A stretch of 64,000 bases of DNA from Linnemannia elongata (taxonomy: Eukaryota > Mortierellomycota > Mortierellomycetes > Mortierellales > Mortierellaceae): NCBI GenBank assembly GCA_036320915.1, contig JAXBDG010000007.1:1488001-1552000 (forward strand). Reading direction: 5' to 3'. Below, one piece after another: positions 36,449-46,772 of this stretch. Under the pieces are notes generated by a model. The model was not told where the DNA came from and searched no databases. It saw only the letters and a program-made list of their open reading frames with translations. Both the position numbers and the translations under genes were made by a program. Every line of letters begins with the position of its first letter. Position 1 is the stretch's first letter.

Positions 36449-38561
36449 GAAAAGAAACCGTCCCACCCAATGCCAAATGCTTTCGGATGAGCATGGGCGT
36501 GTTTAGTTTTAGTCAGGGTAACAATGGGGGGAAGGGGGGAGGGCATGCTTGCCTTGTTCCAATCTTGTCCTTGTCCTTATCCTTGTCCAGACTTGTTGTT
36601 CTTTTTTTCTCTCTCCTGTGCGACAAGGTTCAGGATGAATTCTCCTTGAGCGGGGCTTTTTTTCTCTTGTTCTGGTAGACAGACGAGCCAACGAGGGAAG
36701 AGATAAAAAGAAGAAAAAAGGAATAGTGGCAATGAAGAAAAAAATAGGCGGGAAAAAATTGGAGATAGGGAAGGGCTCATTTGAACCCCACTCAAGATTT
36801 CAGACGTGTCCTAACTTCTTTCCTTGATAGGGATATCAAACAAGCCTACTATACCTACCAAGTTCCGCCCACAATAACGCCACCTTACCAGCGATGCCTT
36901 GTTTCGGTTTGAGTTTTTACTTTACTTCGTGTTGTTATTTTCCGTTGGTTAGTTATCCAAACCGGTTGGGGGGCTCAGAAAGCAACAACGTACAAATACT
37001 GCTAGTTCTAGGGCAGGTTTCCCGAAACAAGTGGCATGAGAAGGGACAATCTGAATTGCCCATAGCTCCTAGTCACCGCCGTCGCCGTTTGTTGTGTATA
37101 TTTTCTGCCTTGTTCTCGCCCAACAACTTGTTCGTGTTTTCTGCTTTTCGTCAAAACATAAAAAAAAAACAAAGTTAATAACGCACTTCGCCCAAAAGCA
37201 GTTGGTGATGATAGCAGCGTTCAGTGTGAACGATAGGTCTCTTCCTTTCCTTATTCTTCTTCCTCCACAGTCTTAGATGAGAATTTTCATCTACCTTTTT
37301 TTCATCTTGATCCTTCATTCATCCTCCCCTGCTTGAGATGTCTATAACTCATAGTAAGATGCGATAGCACGAAAAGGCCCTGTCCCTACCAATGGCAAAG
37401 TGTAGGCATGACCATAGATAGACCTGCAGAGAGGCTCCCCCACATGAAACTATGAAGGGATAACGGGAAGAATGTATGAATTTTAAGGAAAGAAGGCTGG
37501 AAGGCAGGATGGGAAAGAGAAAGGGAAATGAGTCTCTCTGTGTGATCGAAATGAAAGGGTCAAGGAGTGCATGAAGGGCGTTATTGGTTCTTCGAGAACA
37601 ATGCATACATTCAGAAGAGATGAAGGGGTGAAGGGATGAAGGGAGGGAAGGAGTGAGGGGTGGAAGAGGGAGGGGGGAAAAGCGCGGCAAGATTGATGCG
37701 GCTGGTGATCGTTCCTGAGCAAGTGCCACTATCCTTGTCTTACCTTGACCTGCACGGGAGAACTTCCTCCTTCACCTCTGCGATCGATGATCACTTGTTA
37801 CTGTTTTTGCCCGGCTATTGAAAAAACGCATTCAATACAAAGAGTAAAGAGAGAGAGAGAGAGTGTGTGTGTGTGTGTGAATACTCAAGGTCATTGAGCC
37901 GTTGCTTGGCACCAATGAAGTCCCTCCAATTTTATTGACCCCCTTTTCCCACCCCCACTCTCCCTAAGGCACACATCGCCTTTTTCTGCATGATACGCAA
38001 AACACTTCCTACCAGTTTGCAATGCGCCCAAGCCCGCCCACCCCAACAACAACAACAAGCGCAAACATAAGATACGAAAAAATAAAATTGGCGGGAAAAA
38101 AAATGAGAGAGAGGCAGAGGAGGCTAAGGGAAGGGAAGAGAAGGGCAGGTTAGGGAAAGGAGTATACGAACGATGGTACGAAAGAACATCGTACGAATGA
38201 GAGCAAAGAGAGGAATAGTGTAAGCAAATGAGCAAACAAAAAAAGGGAAAAAAAAAATGGCGGGAAAACAAAGTTTGGAGGGATGATGGATCGGTGGACG
38301 GGAAAAAAAAACAACTTTGAGGAGTGGATGACCCCCTTGGACCCTCAACAATAACAAAGGACAGAGAGACAGAGGGTGCACTCGTGAGACAAAATATGAG
38401 ATGTATTGTAAAAGGAAGAGTATTGAGTTGAGATCGAGTCCAGTTGAACAAGGGGAAGAGATGAGGGTCATTCATCCACCATCCGTTATGCAAGGTTTGT
38501 TCCGCGACACTCAACCCTCTACTAAATTTTTTTCCCGCGCAATTTATTTTTCATATTCATG

Positions 38562-38582
38562 CGTGTTGTTGTTGTTGTTGTT

Positions 38583-38621
<39 letters not shown>

Positions 38622-38655
38622 ATTGTTGCTGTCGTTATTATTGTTGCTGTCGTTG
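38562..38655. repeat. (GTT)n trinucleotide repeat
   Basis: About 94 nt of GTT repeat with a few ATT and GCT/GTC variants. On the minus strand it reads (AAC)n. It is not in a supported reading frame. Confidence 0.9.
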
Positions 38656-40139
38656 TCCCTTTTGTTATCGTATTATCGTTTCTTTCTTCTGTGTTTGTGT
38701 TTATTTGTTGTTGTGTTTGTTGTTTGTTTTGCGTATGCTCCTCGGTGGCCATACCTTGTGCCTGGATAAGATAGCGACCCCCTTTTTGTTCATTTCTTTT
38801 CTTTGGCATGTATTCAATAGGAGAGGAGGGTCTAGGGAGTGGGAAGGAACGGGCCGCAGTGACTAGGTGGACCAATGGAATGCATTCGCCCAAGCACTCA
38901 ACCAACACTTGTTTTTCGTGTAAACAACATGAGTAGGTAATGCCTGTGGTGCTGGTGAACAACGAGGAGCAACAACAACATTTGGATGGGGGAATGGTTG
39001 CACGTTTATCAAAAATGATAAAAAAACAGGGTAAGTAAAGGTAGCGGTAGGATGACGAATTGGAGTAAAATGAGTGAATGATCGATGATGCTGAGGAGCA
39101 TGGTAAGGGGGAGTTCGAAAGTCTAAGAAGAAAGCAAACGAGCAATGGGCTAGGATATGTCCATGGTGTGATGTGGTGTAGCGGGAAGAAACGAAGGAGT
39201 CATAAAAAATCATTTTGTCATGCCTTGTTGATGTCCATACTACAACAGCAACACCAACACAATGCTTAAATTTTTATTCGTCAGCCCAATGCCTACCTAC
39301 TACACACTAATCCCATGACCATGCCCTCACCCTTTTTCCCCCCAGTTCTCCCTCCAAAGAAAATTAAAAATAAAAGGTCAGCATGCACAATTATTTCATG
39401 GGTCATCATTCCCTCTCTCTCTCTCCCTCCCCTTCTCATTCCCTCATTCTTTTACCCCCAATCAAACACCATAGGTCACAAACAGAGCGTTCGATCACTT
39501 TGCATAGAACAGTGGAGTAGATGCATAGTGCAGACGGGAAATAGTGACTATGCATCCTGCTCACCTCATCACTCGTGTTTACCTTACCATGAAACGAACG
39601 ACATCTTCCTTTCTTTTATTCGTCCTTGTCTAGGCGCTACTTACTCATTCCTTCCTCTATCACCACTCCCTGCCTCTCTGTCTCTCTTCTTCCCGCACCC
39701 TCATTTCCCGCCCTATTATCCACTAGACATTCAATACTGTGCTATCAATCTATCCATCCTAGACGAACCATGGGGTCAGTCTCATTTATCACAAATTGCC
39801 GCGGTAAAACGATCGATAGATTGGATTGGACGGATGCATATCAAGCCAATATGCTGGCCTTGAAGTTTTCTTTCTTATGGGCGTTAACCTTCCTTCATCC
39901 TCCGCTGTTCTTTTTGTCACCCGTTTTATTGCCTGTTCTATCAACCGATACAAACGCCCTCCTAGACTCTCGCAGACAACGCGCTCTGGTCTTCTTTCTA
40001 CAAAGGAGCAGACTATAAGACTCATCGCCGGATCCCAGGCAGAGAACGGTATCCAGCTGCCCAAGTTCTTTCTCTAACGCACTATCTCACACCAGCACTT
40101 TCTTCCTCTTTCTCACACACATACGTGCGCACAAAAACG

Positions 40140-40935
40140 ATGCTGTCCCTCGTCAAGTCCACTCTCTCGATCTCACTCGCCCTGCTCGCAGTCACCTCTG
40201 CAGCCCCGCAAGATCTAACCTACGGTTCTGGTTCTGATCTGAGCTACAGCAATGGTGGCACCGGTACCCTCTGTTCGGGACCTGACTGCTTGCCAACCCA
40301 GGTTCCCGTCTCGCCCATTACGATCGTCCCTGAGACTGACATACTCCCCATCAATAATGTCCAGCCTGTTGTCAACATCTTTCCTCCAAACATCAACGAC
40401 TATAATTTTGACTACAACTACAACAACTATGGCAACTATGGTGCTCTGGGCGGTCTGATCGGTGGAGGATTTTTTGCCCCTTTCTTCCGCTCTGGGTGCT
40501 AGTGGTCTTGGTACTCTCGGTATGGGTATGCTCGATACTATCACGACTCTTCAAGGTCCTGCTGACGATTTTGCTACTTTTACCAGCGCCATTGGCCTTG
40601 ACATACTCGCTGCCTCAGGTGCACAAGACCGCCTGGGTCCAGGATTGAACCCTCTTTTCGCTCCCGATAGTGTTGGTCTTCCTTTGGGTACTGTTGGAGG
40701 TGGTGTACCTGCGATGATGGGTGTTCCTGCCAGTCTGGATGCTCTTGCTGGCAGTGGTCCTACAAGTCTGGGCGGTCTCAGTGCTGGTGCTCCAGCGATG
40801 GTGAACCCCGGGGATCTTGGTGCTCTTAGTGCTGGCATGCCCATGATGACTGGCGCTCCTGATGTGAGTAGTATTATCGCCGCCCTCCAAGACGCTCTTC
40901 GTGGTGTCGCTACTGGTGTTCAAAACCCTACTTGA
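40140..40935 (+). pseudogene. Gly-rich secreted protein, reading frame split at a T6 run
   Basis: The first frame (40140-40502) starts MLSLVKSTLSISLALLAVTS, a clear signal peptide with a likely cleavage after AAP. It then gives a Tyr/Asn/Gly-rich segment (YNNYGNYGALGG) and stops at 40502. A second frame, offset by one base, is open from about 40462 to a stop at 40935 and continues the same composition (Gly/Leu/Ala-rich, many GLG and AGAP repeats). The two overlap at a run of six T (about 40470-40475). Loss of one T there would join them into about 265 aa. No GT-AG intron of the right phase is visible. It may be a real frameshift mutation, a programmed shift or a base-calling error in a homopolymer. 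No family is recognised. Confidence 0.6.
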
Positions 40936-41112
40936 GTGTCTTTGGGTTGGATATGGCGTTGGAGGTAGACAACCCTGCATGCATCTGGTGGGACCACCCT
41001 TTTTTTTAATGCTGATTACGTATGCTAAGATGCATGTACACAAAGAAACGAGGAATAAAACAAACAAATCAAACGCTCTCCTTTTCTCACTTCACTTCTC
41101 TCGACCCTTGAG

Positions 41113-41543
41113 TTGATCAGATGTGTAGGGTGCTGTCATTCACTAGAGGTAATATTGGATTCTGACGTGATTGTTTGTCGAAATGTTTAAGTGGAAAGGG
41201 ATGGATAACAGAGATTGAGGGGATAGAAAAGCGAGTTACCAAGCGAAGGCAGAGAGAAGAAATATGCAAGGATGTAATGTGTTCGAAGTATGAAAAAATG
41301 GAGAACGTACTGGTTGGATTACAGTAAAGGAAAGGGAACAACAACCAAAGAATGGGAAGTGTGGACCACCAAGGATGAAGGAGCGTGTAGGTGACGAAAC
41401 AGAAAGATGTGGAAGTTGCCAAGTCGAGTAAGTGATAGTTGCTTGCGTAATTGTATTGAATGTTTGGTGGCTGTGTCTTTGCCCTGGTTGAATAACAACA
41501 AAAAAAAACAAGAGCAGGATGGGATCAAATAGATGGGTGACAC
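41113..41543 (-). pseudogene. Degenerate duplicate of the promoter and 5' end of the GIY-YIG-like gene
   Basis: This segment aligns by eye along its length with 45977-46385. The part equal to the first ~60 coding bases of the GIY-YIG-like gene has lost its start codon (ACG in place of ATG at the equivalent position) and soon gains a stop. The part equal to its upstream region stays well conserved, with matching blocks such as the one around GAAGGAGCGTG and CTTCATACTTCG. Past 41113 the likeness stops. It is a truncated copy holding only promoter and start, in the same orientation as the intact gene. Confidence 0.75.
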
Positions 41544-42209
41544 ATGCTGATCGTATGACTAAGACCTCGGTGGTGATCCTTTTGTACCACTTTCACCTCG
41601 CCTACGTTCACTGCGCCCTCGCCCTTAGTCGCTCCTTTTGTTTCTGATTTGATTCTTAGACCCCTGTATCTGATATAATCCCCTTCCTAACACCCAAATC
41701 AATCTGTTCTCGCCTTTATTAGACTCATGGGCGGACATCCCACTTCATTTTTTCCATCCTTCCCAACGCACTCTCCAATAAGCGACGCGGGGAGGGGGGT
41801 TCGTACGCAGTTTAGTTTCTCCAATAAGCAGCCCATGGTAGGCATTCGATAGTTCTAGGGTGCTACATAACGAACTCTTCCAAGGCCCATCCATCAGTCA
41901 TAGTCCGATACCTTACCTCGGCGCAACTATCGTTGGTGCTCAGGATTTTTTTTTTTTTTTTTTTTTTCGTACACAATTTTATTTCTCTGAAAAACAGAAC
42001 AAAGGAGGCATTTGGAAGTAAAGGGAACTACAGACCAAACTCTTCAGTGAACCATCCGTCAGTCACAGTCCGGTCCGGGACCTGGCTCTGCGCAACAATT
42101 GTCGCTGCTCTTCACAGCAATAACGGAAGAAAATAAAACTAGATACGAATGAAAGGGATTCTTCCCATCCTCTCCATCAATGATAACTTCCTCCTTCCCA
42201 ACAAGCTGT
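41544..42209 (-). pseudogene. Gene-end relics in tandem (two diverged copies)
   Basis: Two ~75-bp segments, about 41870-41940 and 42030-42107, resemble each other. On the minus strand each carries an open stretch ending in a stop at the same place: RTVTDGWFTEEFGL (stop at 42028) and RTMTDGWALEEFVM (stop at ~41868). Upstream of both the frame is broken. They look like two copies of the last exon of an unknown gene family. A 22-nt T run (about 41946-41967) lies beside the first copy. The rest of the stretch shows nothing clear. Confidence 0.4.
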
Positions 42210-42587
42210 CTAACAGCCGTTCATCAGCTGCTCGTGGATTCTTGGTCGCTCCAGGGCATGTCCGATCCTCATGTCATGTGTGGCTAGCGAAGCGCCACAC
42301 GGGCAGAAACCAACGCGCGTGATGTAACCATATCCTTGACTCCAGTCACCACGAGGACCTGTGTATTTGGATGTCTTGTCCTTCACGGAGATGCCCTGGG
42401 TCTGCTCCCACGCGATAGTCGCGGAGCATCGGGGTTTCCAGATCCGCTCTGAGGCCTGCGTATCCAGATAGCCAACAAATTTGTGGAGGACCGTCTTGGC
42501 GATGGACAGTGGGGTTCTGAAGACCGCGCACCATTCAGTCAACATGCTCTTGGGGGTGATGCCGCGGAGTAGGTCCGATTTGATCCA
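42210..42587 (-). CDS. Open exon-like frame downstream of the GIY-YIG-like gene
   Basis: A minus-strand frame of 125 codons begins after a possible acceptor at 42588 (CACCAAG) and ends at 42210. The translation is not low complexity: it holds WIKSDLLRGITPKSML, WCAVFRTPLSIAKTVLHKF, GYGYITRVGFCPCG and a C-terminal HEQLMNGC. It starts only 40 nt after the stop of the large gene. It could be a last exon of that gene if an intron removes its present end (a phase-0 donor is needed, and only a weak GTGGAG was found), or part of a broken relative. The domain is not recognised. Confidence 0.4.
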   Translation of the reverse strand, partial: WIKSDLLRGITPKSMLTEWCAVFRTPLSIAKTVLHKFVGYLDTQASERIWKPRCSATIAWEQTQGISVKDKTSKYTGPRGDWSQGYGYITRVGFCPCGASLATHDMRIGHALERPRIHEQLMNGC

Positions 42588-42626
42588 CTTGGTGTTTTAT
42601 ACTTGAGCAATAAAGTGAAGAGTGTT

Positions 42627-45600
42627 CTACTCTAGTGTAATGTATTGGAGACCCCCTTTTGCCTCCTTGGTTTTGCGGTATTCATGAAAGCACTCCACAT
42701 CCTCTGATGTCATACTCCATTCCAAGAGTTTGGCAGAGACTTCGTCCGTGGCCCCTTGATCTCGCATGCCGTACCAGAGATATCGTACAAAGTCATAGGG
42801 CAGCTCGTCAAAGCTCCAGATCCACGACTCCTTGATCACATCCATGTTCTTGAGGCCTCTTCCCTTGCATGAATGTCGCCGGCTATTCAAATTGAACGTG
42901 TCGGTGTCGAAGCAAACTCGGAATGCTCCGCAAGACGGTGACTCTGCACATGTACCAATGTAGGGCGGAATGACTCGTTTCTTGTGACTTGGCTCGGTGA
43001 AGTACTTGAGGTACTTGGCGTTGTCGGTGGGTCGTTGAACAAGAGAGGCCCACGTATCTCCCCGTGATCCTGGTCTGTTGTCGCCTCTGTTGCAGATTGT
43101 AAAGAGTGCATCAAGAGCCATTGTCGCGGTCCAATGCTGCTCTTTTTCTGCCTCCAGTCGGCCATCTCCTTCTTCTGATGGCAGGAACAGGATCTGCTCA
43201 CTCAAGAGCTCCTTCTCTTCGACAGTCATGCGTTCGTAAGCTCTCGAGATATACCCTGCAAACGCGCTTCCGGTCTCAAACAACATCTCCAATACTCCGA
43301 CGACACGAACCTTCCTGATAGTTCCCTTGGACTGGAGCTTCTTGGATACGTTCGCGGTGGGGGCTCGACCTTGTTTGGTGCTGGAAGTCGCCATGCTCTC
43401 TGCTGCTGCCTGAGGGTCTTGAATCCATAAAAAGATACGTTGTCGCTGATCAGTAGTGGCGTTGTTGAAAACGTCGTGTGGGTATATCATATGCTGGATA
43501 TTTAGAAGCTGGGGCTTGTGGGGGTTGGCGGAGGGTGACGAACATCTATGTGAAAGGTTGCTATAATGCATAAATGTCTCCTCGCAGAGCTCGCACTGGA
43601 CAAACCGAAACTTCTCCGTTCGGCCATCTACTGATTTTTCGGCGAGAACAACGATCATATTCATGACCTCGATCTTTTGCTGCTGACCCGCATCAACTTG
43701 CGCCTTGTGACGTGCTTCAGCCCCCTCTACCGATGTTCGTTCTGACAAAGGTCTTGAGGATTGTGCAGAGCGGACAAGTATGCGTCCCTCCTCACGCTCC
43801 ATCAGATACCTGGTCGCCAGAAGGCGAGACCCTTGGCAACTCCGGGGCAACAATGACTTGATGACAACGAGTCCACGGCCTTCCATATCCTCATACATGT
43901 CCAGGATCTCCTCTGTCTGGATCCTTCGCTCTTCTGTCCATTTTCCCCCGACGGATACGGCGCCCTAAATATATAGACATCAAAACAACCGGTTATATTT
44001 ATGAACGTTATGGTGGGAACATCAAGGTACCATCAAAATAAATCATTTACCTTTGTCAACACCGTCAAACGCCCCGACTCGGTCATCGTCCTCCTCTTGC
44101 GCCTCGCTTCCACTTCGCCCATATCCTCTCGAAAGCGTGTATGAGTTGCGCGTGCACGACCACCAAAAAGTTCCAGCTGCTGCCTTACTACATCCTCCTT
44201 GATGGCGCTCACCATCTGATCCAAGCCAAGTTCCTTAACCGCCGCAAGTATCTTGTCACGGACTCTCTTCAACCCTGTCACAAATGTGGTACCCTCTGCT
44301 CGCTTCTCCTTTCCGCTCTTCTCTTCCAAATCCATCTCCTCAGCAAAGGCAACAACAAAATGCAATGCAACCACGTACAGAACCTTTGTCAGAAACGACA
44401 GTGTTGCATATGAGTGGGCTATGACCGGGTTATAGAAGCCATTGCCAGGGTGTCTCTCGGGCAGATAAAGGCACCAGTCGTCACTCAACGGTCCATACTG
44501 CACCACGCTGACTGTTCCCAAACTTGCAAGAAACGTCTTGTTGTTGTATGTGAGAGCCTTGTCCCATTCTACCGCATCCTCTCTTCCTAATGTCTCAATC
44601 AAGTCCTGATGCGAAGGTTGTTGAGAGCGAAGGTGCTTCGACATCAGAGAGACCCCGTCCTTGTCTCGCCAACATTTCTGGAGGAGTCCTTTTTGAAAGA
44701 TGTTCAAGGCCGGCAAGGAATGAGTCACGAGTAGCAGGGGGCGAGTTATCGAGAGATACTGAGAGAGGAAAAGCAACGCAAGGAGGATGGGGTAGTGTCG
44801 CGAGGAACATGCAAAAATGTTGGTTCTGGCTCTTGGGAACACGTCCAGATCGATGCTGTCGTCGACAAGATCTCTGGTGCACTGTCGAAGTCGCAACTCC
44901 AGTTGAGGTGCTCGTCCGGCCATTGTGGAATCATATCCATACCCGCCCTTCAGAGCCTCGCTCGTGATATCTTTGGTGACCAACGCAGTTACCGTCCAAG
45001 AGCCAACTCGCGCCGGTCGTGTTCCTTGGTCAATCAACTCCTCCAGGCATTTCTCGGTCGCCACCTTCTCTCCCTTGACTTGATTCCTGCGATAATGGTC
45101 TGCCATGAGCTTAAAGTGGCTCGTCAATGCTGTTGTCGTAGTGCTGTCCACTGGCGCCGAGGATAGTTGCGAAAGGCGACTGTATACAGCTTTATGTCGA
45201 TTCACGAACGTCGAGAACGAGCTAAGGCCGGCATGTACATGATCCGAAACCACCCAGGGATATTGGATGCCACCAGCAGATGAATTAGCGAGGTGAGGTC
45301 CTCCAAGCGCAATGAGATTGCGCTCAATATCCTGAGCAATGTGGTGCGCCCTCGCATCCCCATGTCCTTTATGAAGCTGCTGGTCTAACTTGGCCCATCG
45401 AAAGACATCAGTGTTGTTGAAGAGTGTCGAGGTCGCCGTCGTGTCAGTCAGCTCCTTCTCGATCAACTTCTGGAGCGTCGTTATTCTACTTGGGGAGGTT
45501 GACTGATTATCGTCAAGGTGGCGCTGGTAGGGTCCGTGACATGTCATGCCGACGTAGAGAATCGAGATAGATGGGGCTTTAGGGAACCTGGCCAGATTGG

Positions 45601-46035
45601 CTTCGACCCATAGCTTGTCCGCTGGATAGCGAAGGAGATAGCGATCGACCTGCACTCGTGGTATCCGCAACCTTCGAAGGTAAAAAAGAACGACTTTGAC
45701 CTACAATACACAAAGTACGTACTGTAAGAAACCACACGGTACACAAGGTATGTTTCTTGAAAAACAAGGAAACAATACAATACCAACATGAGAAGTTAAA
45801 GCTGTACCTTGCTAGAAACATCTTGCTCTACACATTCCAGAGCCCGAGGGTAAGCAGAAGGATCAAAGCTTGGATCTCGGATATGAGTAAGGGCGCGAAG
45901 CGTTTCCGGTTCCAATAGTGCATCTACGGATGCGTCGTTGATGTCGATTAGCTGGATGCCAGCCCGCTGTCGTCCTTGGTTGATCAGATGTGTGAGGCGG
46001 AGTCGTTCAGTAGAGGCAGTATTGGATCCTGACAT
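42627..46035 (-). CDS. Large protein with GIY-YIG-like domain and zinc-finger-like motif (unknown role)
   Basis: Three exons, 46035-45808, 45700-44051 and 43964-42627, both introns phase 0, give about 1071 aa. At residues ~123-137 is ILYVGMTCHGPYQRH, like the YIG and Arg motifs of GIY-YIG nucleases. At ~201-219 is DIERNLIALGGPHLANSSAG, like their Glu and Asn motifs (E-x2-LI...pxxN). The first GIY element is not clear; SISILYVG would have to serve. At ~750-767 is CELCEETFMHYSNLSHRC, a Cys2-His/Cys zinc-finger-like site, and a second Cys/His cluster lies near the C-terminus (GTCAESPSCGAFRVC to RRHSC). No reverse transcriptase, transposase or helicase motif is seen. The promoter and start are duplicated at 41113-41543. 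That, the neighbouring relics and the SINE suggest an accessory, multicopy gene. The nuclease call is inference and catalysis is unproven. Confidence 0.65.
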
Positions 46036-46385
46036 GATTGTTTGCCTACGCGAAAAGGGGTGAGCAATGGAAATTGAGACGATTGAAAAGTGAGTTACCA
46101 AGCAAAGTCAGAGAAAGAAAGTATGCAAAGATGCATTTATTTGTTTCGAAGCATGAAAAAATGAAGAACATACTGGTTGCATTACAGTAAAGAAAAGGTA
46201 GCAAAAATCAAAGAAAGGGATGTGTGGACCACAAGGGATGAAGGAGCGTGCAGGTGACGAAGCAGAGAGATGTGGAAATTGCCAAGCCGAGTAGGCGTTA
46301 GTTGCTTGTTCGGTGGCTGTCTCTTTGTCTAGGTTGAATAGCAACAAAAAAAAAAGAGTGGGATGGGATCGATCAGTTGGGAGAC
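45977..46385 (-). repeat. Parent copy of duplicated promoter + 5' coding segment
   Basis: This segment covers the first ~60 coding bases of the GIY-YIG-like gene and ~350 nt upstream. It matches 41113-41543 by eye over nearly all its length with scattered substitutions and small indels. The preserved upstream part probably contains the promoter. Confidence 0.75.
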
Positions 46386-46558
46386 GCAGTAGGTGATCGT
46401 TATGAAAGAAATCATCACCATATGAAAGATATAAAAATAAATACTTTAGAAAAAAAGTACCAAGGTTACATCTAGTCTAGGAAAAAATAGCTAACTAGGA
46501 AAAAACAGGAGAGGCCAGGCAAAATAAATACAGAAAGGAATGGTAATAAAAATAAAGG

Positions 46559-46772
46559 TTAGGCGGGGAAGTTTTTGTCGATAAGAGGGAGCTCGACCGA
46601 GGGTGGGGGCTCACGTTCCTCTCTCCGGCGCCTCTTCTTGTCCAACTGAGCGCGAACTTGGGTAGTGGCTAACTCCCTAGTGGCACGTGACATACGCCAC
46701 CAACTTGACTTGACACGGTTGAAAGGATACTTTAATTGATCTTGTTTGAAGGATCCCGTATTGGGAAATCGT
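46559..46772 (-). pseudogene. Basic C-terminal ORF fragment interrupted next to the SINE
   Basis: A minus-strand frame without a nearby start runs from the SINE target duplication to a stop at 46559. It encodes about 70 codons of ordinary composition, including QLKYPFNRVKSSWWRMSRAT, AQLDKKRRRREEREPPPS and an end LPLIDKNFPA. A stop codon lies just upstream on the pre-insertion sequence, so it is either a last exon that needs an acceptor close by or a decayed gene end. No family is recognised. Confidence 0.35.

Larger units (their letters stand above)
31425..40139. other. 8.7-kb region without a recognisable gene
   Basis: I find no protein domain, tRNA or rRNA here. The left part (31.4-32.8 kb) is strongly purine-rich on the plus strand, i.e. 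pyrimidine-rich upstream of the minus-strand Zn2Cys6 gene, and probably contains a long promoter or leader. Between 32.8 and 40.1 kb open frames are short and low complexity. Simple repeats include (GA)n at ~32219-32251, T or A runs near 34280, 34960 and 36410-36448, (GT)n near 37865, and a long (GTT)n tract at 38562-38655. A non-coding RNA gene is possible but nothing defines one. Confidence 0.55.

Noticed and set aside
38522..39145. 207-codon minus-strand frame ending in Thr/Ile repeats
   Set aside because: The C-terminal third is the (GTT)n microsatellite read in frame; the rest has no domain.
39826..40077. Plus-strand frame just upstream of the secreted protein
   Set aside because: No domain; attempts to join it to a nearby ATG by an intron gave no clean phase. 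The signal peptide at 40140 is a better start.
42627..46035. LINE or Penelope-like retroelement
   Set aside because: A GIY-YIG-like domain would fit Penelope elements, but there is no reverse transcriptase block, and the gene has two normal introns.
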